Positions 7,980-16,327 of a stretch of DNA of 38,187 nt are shown piece after piece. Location of the stretch: the NCBI RefSeq assembly GCF_001015195.1, contig NZ_LDES01000068.1, forward strand, positions 44,349 through 82,535, in the 5' to 3' direction. The translations under genes and the position numbers were made by a program. The DNA is from Sphingomonas sp. Y57 (lineage in GTDB: Bacteria > Pseudomonadota > Alphaproteobacteria > Sphingomonadales > Sphingomonadaceae). Numbering within the stretch: position 1 is the stretch's first letter; each line of letters opens with the position of its first letter. Below the pieces are notes generated by a model, which worked only from the letters and a program-made list of their open reading frames with translations, searched no databases and had not been told where the DNA came from.

Positions 7980-8401
7980 CCACCGAAACGTCGCGAGAGA
8001 AGAAGGTCGCCGCGGTCGAGCGGCTGTTGACCGCCATGAACACGATAGCCGAAACCGGCCGACCGATGACCCTCACGCAGATCGAGAGCCTCTTTACCGA
8101 GGATTGCCGGATGGTGCTGAACGGCCAGCCGGTCTGCCAGGGCCATGCCGGCCTGCTCGCCCACAGCCACGACATCCAGAACAAGCTTCGTCACTGGCAT
8201 TTCAACCTGCCCTTCGACCGCACCGTGGTCGAAGGCGAGGACGTCTTTGTCTATTACAGCTGCGACACGCTGGCCGCTGACGGCAGCCGCGGCCGGGTCC
8301 ACGACATGTGCATCTATGCGGTGCGCGACGGCCGTATCCGCGATGTGTGCGAGGTCGTTCACGTCGCCGGGCATCAACTTTCGCTCGACAGCTTTACGTG
8401 A
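7976..8401 (+). CDS. SnoaL/NTF2-like protein
   Basis: A 141-residue protein with the NTF2-like layout: an N-terminal helix region, LFTEDCRMVLNGQPVCQGHAGL (the usual start of the curved sheet), then VFVYYSCDTLA and a final strand with VCEVVHVAGHQL. No signal peptide. Its start lies in an ATGA overlap with the MFS gene. It is not close in sequence to the 488/2460 pair. It may isomerise or dehydrate an intermediate, but the reaction is not readable. The next 150 bases contain tandem-box promoter E. Confidence 0.75.
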   Translation: MTTETSREKKVAAVERLLTAMNTIAETGRPMTLTQIESLFTEDCRMVLNGQPVCQGHAGLLAHSHDIQNKLRHWHFNLPFDRTVVEGEDVFVYYSCDTLAADGSRGRVHDMCIYAVRDGRIRDVCEVVHVAGHQLSLDSFT

Positions 8402-8449
8402 CGGCCCAGGGGCGGATCGCACCGTCTTCCAGGCGAAGGGGCTCCCCCA

Positions 8450-8514
8450 CTACTCGAAAATCCCGCCCTCTACCCAACAGATGCGTTCGTCGTGCGGCGG
8501 ACTGGCCGCATGAT
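8450..8514 (+). promoter_or_regulatory. tandem-box promoter E, for the second TonB receptor and regulator
   Basis: Box 1 CTACTC (8450-8455, followed by GAAAAT) and box 2 CTACCC (8470-8475, followed by AAC) are 20 bp apart. The -35-like TTCGTC (8486-8491) starts 16 bases from the start of box 2; 17 bp later is CATGAT (8509-8514). It closely matches promoter A. Because the MalT-like regulator appears co-transcribed with the receptor, this promoter may give positive feedback (inference). Confidence 0.6.
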
Positions 8515-8552
8515 CCATCCCAAAGGAAAAACAGTCCTAAAGGGGGTAGATC

Positions 8553-10799
8553 ATGATCAAGAGCCTTTCGTCGTCGCGCTTCGCCCTTCCCCGTGCGCTC
8601 GCGCTGATCGGCACCTCGCTGATCGCGCTCGGCCAGGCGGGCATCGCCGCCGCCCAGACCGCTCCCCAGTCGGCTTCCGCAGGAACCGCGACCGACCCCG
8701 GCGAAATCCTCGTGACCGCGCGCCGCCAGGTCGAATCGCTGCAGAAGGTGCCGGACTCCGTCACCGTCTTCACCGCCAAGACGCTCGAGGACGCGCGGGT
8801 CCGTCGCCTCGACGATTTCGTCGCGATGACCCCCGGCTTCGAAATCCACGATGGTGAGTCGGCGGGTGTCTTCCGCATGAGCATCCGCGGCATTACCCAG
8901 ACCAACCAGGGGGACGCGCCTGTCACCATGGTCGTCGACGGCGTGACGCTCCCCTATGCCAACAGCTTCGGCAAGGCCCTGTTCGACGTCCAGCAGATCG
9001 AAGTGCTCAAGGGGCCTCAGGGCTCGCTCTACGGGCAGAACGCCATCGGCGGCGCCGTGCTCGTCACCACGCAGCAGGCGACCAACGACTTCTCGGCGCG
9101 CCTGACCGGCAGCCTCGGGACACGCGAACATCGCGAACTGACCGCCGTGGTCAGCGGACCGGTCGTCCAGGACAAGGTCCTTTTCCGCGTATCGGGCTAT
9201 CTCAGCCACGACGGCGGCGACATGTCCTATGCCTATTTTCCCAAGAAGAAGACCAGCGTCGAGCGGCGCCAGGCGCTGCGCGGCGATCTGACGTTCAAGC
9301 TGACGGACAATTTTACCGCGGTGATCGGCGCCGATGTCGGCCACAGCTTCTATGGTGCCCTGCCGCTGATCATCAGGACGCTCAGCGCCGGCTCCGGCAT
9401 CCCGAATGTGACCACCGACCAGCTCAACCAGACGATCCGGTTGAACCGTCCCAATCAGACCAGCCCCGATCTGCCGCGCACCAAACAGAATTACTGGGAC
9501 GTCTCAGCCAAGCTGGACTGGGACCTCGGTGCCGTGACAGCCACCTCGGTTACTGCCTATCAGGAGGTGAACGAGCGCGAGGTCCAGGATCTCGACGTCT
9601 CCTACATCCCCTTCGTTTACGGCCACCTCAACAACCTGATATCGGCCTTTTCGGAGGAGTTGCGTCTCTCGTCAAACAGCGACGGCCCGTTCCATTGGGT
9701 GGTCGGCGGCTACATGCTGAAGGTCAACCGCCATTATGACATCGACCCGGCCTTCATCAACGTCACCTTGCTGACGACGGGCAATACCGATCCGGCAGCG
9801 GCGGTCTACGTGCCGTTCAGCCAGACGCTCCAGCAGCAGGACCTCGATTCCTACGCGCTGTTCGGCCAGGCCGAGTGGGATGTCACCGACAAGCTGCAGC
9901 TGACCTTCGGCGGGCGCTATGACTATGATCCGCGCGAGAATCTTGTGACCGGCTTCACCCTCGCGGGGCCCAACGCCCCGCTGCGACAGAAGCGGACCTT
10001 CAAGCAGTTCCAGCCGAAGGCTTCCATCCGCTACTCCTTCTCGTCCGACGCCAATGTCTATGCGACTGTCGCGCGCGGTTTCCGCGCGGGCGGCTTCAAC
10101 AGCGGCGCCAATGCCAATGTGCTCCCGGCATTCGCGCCGGAGAAGACCACCGCCTATGAGATCGGCACCAAGCTGGCGTTGCTCGACCGCAGGGTGAACA
10201 TCTCCGCGGCGGCCTTCTACACCGATTACAAGAACCAGCAGCTCAGCCTCGTTTCGGTGGGTGCCGGCGGCGTCAGCCAGGACAATTTCACCGTCGACAA
10301 GACCCGCATCCAGGGCGTCGAGTTCAACATGCAGGCACGGCCGGTAACTGGCGTGCAGTTAGAGTTCGGCTACGCCTACACCGACGGCAAGATCAAGAAA
10401 TTCGGCGCGTCGCTGACCGGTTCGGCGTTCAATCCGGCGGCCTATGTCGGCAACAAGGTTCCGCTGACGTCGAAGTACACGCTGAATGGCGCAGCGCAGT
10501 TCACCCAGCCGCTGACCGACACGATCGACGGCGTCGCCCGCATCGATGTGGAGCGCAAGGGGAGCCTCTACTGGGAGCCGGACAACAACGCCAAGCGCAA
10601 GCCGTTCACGCTCGTCAACATGAGCGCAGGCATCCGCACCGAGATGTGGGAGTTGCGGGCCTTCGGCGACAATGTCTTCGGCAAGCGCTACGACAGCCTC
10701 TTCTTCGACAATCTGTTCGTGGGGGCGCCGGGCGGCTTTAATTTCGCCTATGTGTCGCGGGCATCGCGCTACGGCGTCGAGGCAACCGTCCGCTTCTGA
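8553..10799 (+). CDS. TonB-dependent outer-membrane receptor (second copy)
   Basis: A 748-residue receptor with a signal peptide ending near AGIAAAQT, a TonB-box-like EILVTARRQ, plug motifs (VPDSVTVF, SIRGITQ, VVDGVTLPYANS, IEVLKGPQGSLYGQNAIGG) and a 22-strand-type barrel ending EATVRF. It has the same length and motif order as the receptor at 3083-5329, so the two are duplicates that may differ in ligand. The start follows a GGGGG ribosome site. Only 23 bases separate its stop from the regulator gene, which suggests that uptake and regulation share one transcript. Confidence 0.95.
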   Translation: MIKSLSSSRFALPRALALIGTSLIALGQAGIAAAQTAPQSASAGTATDPGEILVTARRQVESLQKVPDSVTVFTAKTLEDARVRRLDDFVAMTPGFEIHDGESAGVFRMSIRGITQTNQGDAPVTMVVDGVTLPYANSFGKALFDVQQIEVLKGPQGSLYGQNAIGGAVLVTTQQATNDFSARLTGSLGTREHRELTAVVSGPVVQDKVLFRVSGYLSHDGGDMSYAYFPKKKTSVERRQALRGDLTFKLTDNFTAVIGADVGHSFYGALPLIIRTLSAGSGIPNVTTDQLNQTIRLNRPNQTSPDLPRTKQNYWDVSAKLDWDLGAVTATSVTAYQEVNEREVQDLDVSYIPFVYGHLNNLISAFSEELRLSSNSDGPFHWVVGGYMLKVNRHYDIDPAFINVTLLTTGNTDPAAAVYVPFSQTLQQQDLDSYALFGQAEWDVTDKLQLTFGGRYDYDPRENLVTGFTLAGPNAPLRQKRTFKQFQPKASIRYSFSSDANVYATVARGFRAGGFNSGANANVLPAFAPEKTTAYEIGTKLALLDRRVNISAAAFYTDYKNQQLSLVSVGAGGVSQDNFTVDKTRIQGVEFNMQARPVTGVQLEFGYAYTDGKIKKFGASLTGSAFNPAAYVGNKVPLTSKYTLNGAAQFTQPLTDTIDGVARIDVERKGSLYWEPDNNAKRKPFTLVNMSAGIRTEMWELRAFGDNVFGKRYDSLFFDNLFVGAPGGFNFAYVSRASRYGVEATVRF

Positions 10800-10822
10800 C
10801 CCGCCGGGCCCGGATCACGCCG

Positions 10823-13660
10823 ATGGACGAGCATGAGCCGCTCGGTTTTGTATACGAGCCCGATCACGGCCCGTCGGCATTGCCTGTGTCGACGGGCGTG
10901 GATATTTCTTTCGTCATCGACATGGCGAAGCCTATCCGAACTTCCGGGAGCGACGCTCGCGCGCCCGCCGGCATTCCCCGCGCGACGGGCGCCGATGCCA
11001 ATCGCCTGGTGCCGCCCCGCCGCCGCGGCCGGCTGTGCGAGCGGCGCGAACTGCTCGACAGCCTCGACGAGACCCTCAGCACGCGCGTGACCCTGATCGT
11101 CGCGCCGGCGGGCTACGGCAAGACGACACTCCTCAGCCAATGGTGCGAGCGGCTGGAGGAAAAGCAAATCCCGCTGACCTATTATTCGGCGGCGGAACGG
11201 GATCGCGATCCGGCGATGTTCCTGGCGATGCTCGCCGCCGCGCTGACCAATGCCGGGATCGAGATCTCCGGCCCGCCACCGATCGAGGATGGTCGCATCC
11301 GCGACGATCTTTCGCTCGACGACATATTGCTGGGACTGGAACTGGCCGGCCAGCACGTGATGCTGATCATCGACGATTTCGAGCGGATCAACGACCCCTC
11401 GATTACCGCCCTGATGGCCAGCTTCCTCGACAACGCGCCGGCCACGGTCCATCTGCTGATCGCCTCGCGCACCTTTCCCGCGATCCCGCTGTCGACCATC
11501 CAGATGGAGGGGCAGCTACGGCTGATCGACTCCTTCCAGCTCAAGCTGCGGCACGAGGAACTCGCCTGGATGCTCGACCTGGACGTCGACACGCCCGAAG
11601 TACGTGACGTCGCCGCCAAGACCCAGGGCTGGCCGGTGACCGCTGAGCTCTACCGGCTGTGGCGCGAGCGACACCAGGCCTATGATGCACGTGCAACCTT
11701 CGGCGGCCATGTCGCCGAGGTACATAATTATCTTGCCGAACAGCTCTTCTCCAGCCTGCCGCCCGACCAGTTCGAGTTGCTCGTCGACATCGCCGACCGC
11801 GAGGAGGTCCAGCCCGAACTGGTCGATGCGATGCGCGGCCGGCAGGATAGCGCGCAGTTGCTGAGCGACATTCATCGCGCCATGTCGTCGCTGATGTGGA
11901 TGGGACGCGACGGGGCGAGTACCGCCTACCGCCTCCATCCGCTGCTGCTCGACCATCTCCGTCAGACGCTGAGCCGTGACAGCGCCCGCCGATCGCGCCT
12001 CGCCGTCAACGCCGCCCTGTGGTTCCTCGATCATCAGCGCTACCCCGAAGCCATCCGGTCGGCGCTGGAATCGAAGGATGCCGCGGCGGTGCAACATGTG
12101 CTTCGCGCCTTACGACCGATGCACATCCTCGTGGCCTACAGCGCCACCGCGCTGCGCATGATCCTGCGCGAGTTGCCCGACGATGTGATCGCCCACCATC
12201 CGCGCCTGCAGATCATGGCGGTGCTCGCCCACTTCAAGGCGGGCTTCTTCGCCGAGAGCCGGACGATGCTCGACCGAATCCGGGCCGCGACCGAGGACTT
12301 TCGTGACGATCCGGACGGCGACCCGGAGGGCCTGACCGCTGAGGGCAACCTGGTCGACCTGATCATCACCCTGCAGGTCTCGCGCTGGTCACCCCGCATC
12401 GACGAGATGTGCGACATCGCCCGCGCCGCCGCCGCCAATGATCCGACGGTCTGGGGATCGTGCGAGGTGGTGCAGATGCTGGCGCAACAATTGCGCGGCA
12501 ATTTCGACGCGGCCGACGCGGCCATCCTGCGCGCGCGCGCCATCTACGACGCCATCGAGATGTCGCGCTACGGCCATACCCAGATCGTCGGACACGAGAT
12601 GCTGGTGCTGATAGCGCGCGGCCGGCTGCGCAAGGCGGTGGAAGCGATCGCCAGCTACCAGAAGCAGCCCGGCCTCGAGGTCCCCGAAGACATCAGCACG
12701 CCGACCCATCTCAAGCTCCTGCTCGCCGCGATCCGCTACGAGCAGGAATTCAGCGACAGCGCGGTGGAAGCGCTGAAGAACAGCCTGGCCGAGCACAGCA
12801 AGGCCGAGTCCTGGATCGACCAATATGCGATCGCCTATCCAATCATCGCGACCCGGCTGTTCATCCGCGAGGGCGCCGATGCGGTGAACGCCTTCCTGGC
12901 GGAAGCACAGGACCGGGCCCAGCGGATCAACTTGGAGGCACTTCCCGACTTCGTGAGTTTCCTCCAGGTCGAATATTTCGCGCGCAGCGGACAGACCGCC
13001 GCCGGCACCCGGCTGGCTGGCGAGATCGGGCTGGAGAGCATCGCCGAGGGCGGAGATGCGCTGGCGACGCAGCGGAGCTGGCGCGAGCGCGACGCTGCGG
13101 TCCGCGCCTATATCCGGCTCCGCATGGCCGAAGGCCGGCTCGACGAAGCGCTGGCGTCGGCCCGCTGGCTGGCCAAGGCCGGCGCGCAGGGTGGACGTCT
13201 CCAGTCGCAGATCAAGGGACTGGTCTTCTCCGCCCTGGTCCATATCGCGTGCAAGGACGCCGAACAGGCGGCGGCGGAACTGCTGCGCGCCGTCCTCCTG
13301 GCCTATCCCGAGGGGTTCGTGGCGCCGTTCGCGGAGGAAGGCGAGGACCTCATGCCGTTGATCCGCACGATACTCGCCGATGCCGAAATGGATGCCTATG
13401 CGCGGCGTCACCTCGACGAGGTGCGGCGCGCGATCTCGAGCGCGATGGCGCGGACCGACAGCAACCAGCTCAACGCCCGCGAGCGCGAGATCGTCCGCCA
13501 TTTGGCGGAAGGGCTTTCGAACAAGGTGATCGCACGACGGATGGGGATCACCGATCACACGGTGAAGTTCCACCTCAAGAAAGTCTTCTCGAAGCTCGAG
13601 GTGTCGAGCCGCCGGGCGGCGGTCGCCAAGGTGCAGGCGGGTTCCTCGCCGCACCCGTAG
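10823..13660 (+). CDS. MalT-like LuxR-family ATP-binding regulator (LAL type)
   Basis: A 945-residue transcription factor with the MalT/LAL layout. After an N-terminal extension and RLVPPRRRGRL comes the NTPase domain with Walker A APAGYGKTT (residues 94-102) and Walker B LIIDDFE (181-187). A winged-helix-like stretch and a long helical, TPR-like sensor region (about 380-870) follow, then a C-terminal LuxR helix-turn-helix (about 883-940; LNAREREIVRHLAEG, HTVKFHLKKVFSKL). In this family inducer and ATP binding drive oligomerisation on repeated DNA boxes next to -35. It is the only regulator in region 1 and the best candidate to read the nine tandem-box promoters. The start is uncertain: ATG 10823 has only a weak ribosome site, and ATG 10922 would remove 33 residues. 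Confidence 0.9.
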   Translation: MDEHEPLGFVYEPDHGPSALPVSTGVDISFVIDMAKPIRTSGSDARAPAGIPRATGADANRLVPPRRRGRLCERRELLDSLDETLSTRVTLIVAPAGYGKTTLLSQWCERLEEKQIPLTYYSAAERDRDPAMFLAMLAAALTNAGIEISGPPPIEDGRIRDDLSLDDILLGLELAGQHVMLIIDDFERINDPSITALMASFLDNAPATVHLLIASRTFPAIPLSTIQMEGQLRLIDSFQLKLRHEELAWMLDLDVDTPEVRDVAAKTQGWPVTAELYRLWRERHQAYDARATFGGHVAEVHNYLAEQLFSSLPPDQFELLVDIADREEVQPELVDAMRGRQDSAQLLSDIHRAMSSLMWMGRDGASTAYRLHPLLLDHLRQTLSRDSARRSRLAVNAALWFLDHQRYPEAIRSALESKDAAAVQHVLRALRPMHILVAYSATALRMILRELPDDVIAHHPRLQIMAVLAHFKAGFFAESRTMLDRIRAATEDFRDDPDGDPEGLTAEGNLVDLIITLQVSRWSPRIDEMCDIARAAAANDPTVWGSCEVVQMLAQQLRGNFDAADAAILRARAIYDAIEMSRYGHTQIVGHEMLVLIARGRLRKAVEAIASYQKQPGLEVPEDISTPTHLKLLLAAIRYEQEFSDSAVEALKNSLAEHSKAESWIDQYAIAYPIIATRLFIREGADAVNAFLAEAQDRAQRINLEALPDFVSFLQVEYFARSGQTAAGTRLAGEIGLESIAEGGDALATQRSWRERDAAVRAYIRLRMAEGRLDEALASARWLAKAGAQGGRLQSQIKGLVFSALVHIACKDAEQAAAELLRAVLLAYPEGFVAPFAEEGEDLMPLIRTILADAEMDAYARRHLDEVRRAISSAMARTDSNQLNAREREIVRHLAEGLSNKVIARRMGITDHTVKFHLKKVFSKLEVSSRRAAVAKVQAGSSPHP

Positions 13661-13675
13661 CGACCGCCTTCGGGC

Positions 13676-14107
13676 TCAGTTGATGAAACCGAAGATGTGG
13701 TGGCTGATGCACTGCCAGTCGCCCTTGGGCCCTTGCCGCCAGCCGGAACCATAGGCCAGCTTCGCGCCCTGCATCATCGCTGCCATGTCCTCGGCGTTGG
13801 GCATGCCGGGGCCGAGGTCACCCTCGAACGCTTCGGTGACCTGGGCAAAGGCGAGGGAGGTGATGAGGTCGCCCATCTTGCGCGCGGTGATGCCAAGGAA
13901 CTTGATGTCACACTGCTTGATCTTGCGGTCGAGTTCGATGAAGCGGGTCTTGTTCATGCGGCCGCCCGCGAACTGGGGATCGACCGTAAACTGGAAATCT
14001 TCGTGCAGCACGTCCTCCAGTACGTCGAAATCCTTCGCCATCAGTGCGTCGGTCCAGCGTTTGAGCTGCGCGACCACGGGCTCGCATCCAGGCTGAATGT
14101 CTTCCAT
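13676..14107 (-). CDS. SnoaL/NTF2-like protein
   Basis: A 143-residue cytoplasmic protein with the NTF2-like pattern: a helix with LKRWTDALMAKDFDVLEDVL, HEDFQFTVDP as the first strand, a central helix with RFIELDRKI, and a last strand QCISHHIFGFI. The ATG follows AAGGAG at a good distance. It is 44 bases downstream of the quinone-oxidoreductase-like gene on the same strand, so the two form an operon. It ends 15 bases from the end of the regulator gene, tail to tail. The function is unknown; the fold is used for isomerases, dehydratases and binding proteins. Confidence 0.75.
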   Translation of the reverse strand: MEDIQPGCEPVVAQLKRWTDALMAKDFDVLEDVLHEDFQFTVDPQFAGGRMNKTRFIELDRKIKQCDIKFLGITARKMGDLITSLAFAQVTEAFEGDLGPGMPNAEDMAAMMQGAKLAYGSGWRQGPKGDWQCISHHIFGFIN

Positions 14108-14151
14108 CGCAATACTCCTTCTGTGGTGGTTCTCGGGAACGGGACGGCGGA

Positions 14152-15141
14152 TCAGATCCGGACGACGACCTTGCCGCGCTGGACACCGGAGGCGAGGTAG
14201 CGATAGGCCTCCACCGCCTCGCTGAAGGGAAAGACCCGGTCGACCACGGGGGTCAGCCGGCCAGCGGCGATGGCCTCACCGATGAAGCGCTTGGCGCGAT
14301 CGAGTTGCGCATCGTCCCGGTTGTGGTTGAACACCGAAAAGCCCGTGATGCGCGCGCCCGCACGGATCAGGGGCATGATCGGCCCCGACAGGTTCAGGTC
14401 GTCGCTGAGCGCTCCGACGATGTAGATTTGCGCCCAAGGGGCCAGGCAATCGAAGTAGCGTGGCATCATCGGGCCGGCGACGGTGTCATAGACCAGGTCG
14501 ACGCCGTGCCCGTCGGTCAGCTCCGTCACCTGGGCGGCGAGATCGAGGCCGTCGGTCGCGATGACCGCGTCCGCGCCGATGCCCAGCAGGAAGTCCCGCT
14601 TGTCGAGCCTGCGGCTGGTCGCGATCACCCTCGCACCGCACAGCTTCGCCATCTGCACCGCGCCATTGCCGGCGGTGCTCGACGCGGCGGTGACCAGCAC
14701 GGTGCAGCCCGGTCCGACACGGCCCAGCTCGACCATGGGGTAATAAGCCGTCAGCGCCTGCGACCACATCGCGCAACCCGCCACCGGATCGTCTTCGCCG
14801 GTCCAGCGGGCGAGGTCCCGCGCAAGGCTGACCGCGAACTCGCCGTTCACGCAATATTTGCCGTCGCCCTGCACCAGCGAACAGACCGCATCACCGGGGG
14901 CGAGGCCGGTCACGCCTGCCCCGACGGCCTCGACGATGCCAAACGCCTCCTGCCCCACCCGGGCCGGCAGCGCGGGCGAACTATAATAACGGTCCTCCAT
15001 CCAGAAGAGGTCGCCCCGGTTCAGCGCGAAAGCTTTGACGGCGTAAACGACCTCTCCCGGTCCGGGGACGGGCACAGGGACGTCGCGAAAGGAGAGAACC
15101 TCGGGCCCGCCGAACCGGTCGAACTGCAGGATTACCGCCAT
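14152..15141 (-). CDS. quinone-oxidoreductase-like MDR protein (first of a divergent pair)
   Basis: A 329-residue medium-chain dehydrogenase/reductase of the zinc-independent quinone oxidoreductase group. It has a GroES-like N-terminal half (FGGPEVLSFRDVPVP, ALNRGDLFWM, ARVGQEAFGIVEAVG) and a nucleotide-binding half (VLVTAASSTAGNGAVQMAK). No structural zinc cysteines are seen. Such enzymes reduce enones, acryloyl groups or quinones with NADPH. I start it at the ATG at 15141, with GGGAAGGGG upstream and a family-like MAVILQFDRFG; a longer frame to 15216 adds 25 unlikely residues. It is a paralogue of the divergent gene at 15302. Confidence 0.88.
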   Translation of the reverse strand: MAVILQFDRFGGPEVLSFRDVPVPVPGPGEVVYAVKAFALNRGDLFWMEDRYYSSPALPARVGQEAFGIVEAVGAGVTGLAPGDAVCSLVQGDGKYCVNGEFAVSLARDLARWTGEDDPVAGCAMWSQALTAYYPMVELGRVGPGCTVLVTAASSTAGNGAVQMAKLCGARVIATSRRLDKRDFLLGIGADAVIATDGLDLAAQVTELTDGHGVDLVYDTVAGPMMPRYFDCLAPWAQIYIVGALSDDLNLSGPIMPLIRAGARITGFSVFNHNRDDAQLDRAKRFIGEAIAAGRLTPVVDRVFPFSEAVEAYRYLASGVQRGKVVVRI

Positions 15142-15208
15142 GAAGGCCCCTTCCCTCGCTATTTGCCGCGGGATGATGGACAGGCAGGCAAGCTCTTGGG
15201 AAGGGTCA

Positions 15209-15273
15209 CCACCCACTTTACGCCACCGCTATCCTCCGGCCGGGTTGAGCCCCTCCGCCCCGCCCCCTAGCCT
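15209..15273 (+). promoter_or_regulatory. tandem-box promoter F, for the QOR-MFS pair
   Basis: Box 1 CCACCC (15209-15214, one base off) and box 2 CTATCC (15229-15234) are 20 bp apart. Sixteen bases from the start of box 2 is a good -35, TTGAGC (15245-15250), then 17 bp and TAGCCT (15268-15273). The same TAGCCT is used at 17536-17541. The ATG at 15302 lies about 20 bases after the expected transcript start. Confidence 0.6.
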
Positions 15274-15301
15274 CGACGCCGGGTCATCAGTGGAGTGAAG
15301 C

Positions 15302-16309
15302 ATGAACAGCCAGCGGGTCGCGGTCTTTGATCACGTCGGGGAGGTCATCGACTTCACCCTCGGCCGCGCGGAGATCCCCGAGCCCGGCCCTGGCGAGATC
15401 CGTTTCAAGGTATCGGCCTTCGCGCTCAACCAAGCCGATCTGCTGCTGACCAAGGGTCGCCACTATATCGAAGCGCAGTTTCCCATCCGCATCGGCTACG
15501 AAGGATGCGGCGTCGTTCACGCGGTGGGTCCCGGCGTGAGCCGCTTCGCGCCCGGCGACCGGGTCACCTGTCTGCCGAACGCGCTCGGCCCCTATTGGAC
15601 CGGCGGTGAATATGCGCTGGCGCAGCAGGATTTCCTGACCACCTGGCCCGAAGGCTGGTCGGCCGCCGAGGCGACGAGCCTGTGGATGCAGTATCTGACC
15701 CCCTATTTCCCCTTCGCCGAACTCTTTCCCTTCAGCCCCGGCAGCTGGGTGATGATCACCGCTGCGAGCGGTGGCACCGGGCTCGGCTCGATCCGCATGG
15801 CCAAGCTGCTGGGCGCGCGGGTGATCGCCACGACCCGATCGGAAGGGAAGGTCGCGATGCTCAGGGAGCATGGCGCCGATGTCGTGCTGTCGACCGAGCG
15901 CGACGATTTCGTCGCCGAAGTGATGAAGGCGACCGACGGCGAAGGCGTGCGGCTGATCTGCGACACCCTGTGCGGTCCCTATGTCTCGATGCTGAGCGAG
16001 ACGATGGCCGACCGGGGTATCATGTTCATTCATGGCGCGCTGGGCAGCGACGACAATATGCTGAGCGTACCCGTCCTCAACCTCGTCTACCGCCGGGCGG
16101 GCATCTATGGTTATTCGCTGATCAACGAGCTGAAGCATGGCGAACGGCTGGCCCGCGCACGGGATTTCGTGCTGGAGGCGGTCACTACCGGCAAGCTTCC
16201 CAAGCCGACGATCGACAGCGTCTTCGCATTCGACGACGTGAAACAGGCTTATGACCGGATGCGATCCGGCGGGCAGACCGGCAAGATCGTCGTCCAGGTC
16301 GCCGGCTGA
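15302..16309 (+). CDS. quinone-oxidoreductase-like MDR protein (second of a divergent pair)
   Basis: A 335-residue zinc-independent MDR protein. The catalytic half has ALNQADLLLTKGRH, FPIRIGYEGCGVVHAVG and PGDRVTCL. The nucleotide-binding half has the glycine-rich VMITAASGGTGLGSIRMAK and ends GGQTGKIVVQV. NADPH-dependent reduction of an activated double bond or quinone is the expected chemistry. It resembles the divergent neighbour closely enough to be an old duplicate. The start sits after a GTGGAGTG ribosome site. The MFS gene follows 18 bases later and is likely co-transcribed. Confidence 0.9.
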   Translation: MNSQRVAVFDHVGEVIDFTLGRAEIPEPGPGEIRFKVSAFALNQADLLLTKGRHYIEAQFPIRIGYEGCGVVHAVGPGVSRFAPGDRVTCLPNALGPYWTGGEYALAQQDFLTTWPEGWSAAEATSLWMQYLTPYFPFAELFPFSPGSWVMITAASGGTGLGSIRMAKLLGARVIATTRSEGKVAMLREHGADVVLSTERDDFVAEVMKATDGEGVRLICDTLCGPYVSMLSETMADRGIMFIHGALGSDDNMLSVPVLNLVYRRAGIYGYSLINELKHGERLARARDFVLEAVTTGKLPKPTIDSVFAFDDVKQAYDRMRSGGQTGKIVVQVAG

Positions 16310-16327
16310 CCGGGCGGAACGACGATC

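Noticed and set aside
11182-13683. Long open frames on both strands within the MalT-like regulator gene
   Set aside because: They lack recognisable motifs, overlap a full-length gene with clear domains, and are expected from high-GC codon usage.
15178-15203. Minus-strand CTTCCC and CTGTCC 20 bp apart, upstream of the QOR gene at 14152-15141
   Set aside because: Both boxes depart from consensus, and the -10 predicted by the shared geometry would fall on the start codon at 15141, so I do not count it as a tenth promoter.
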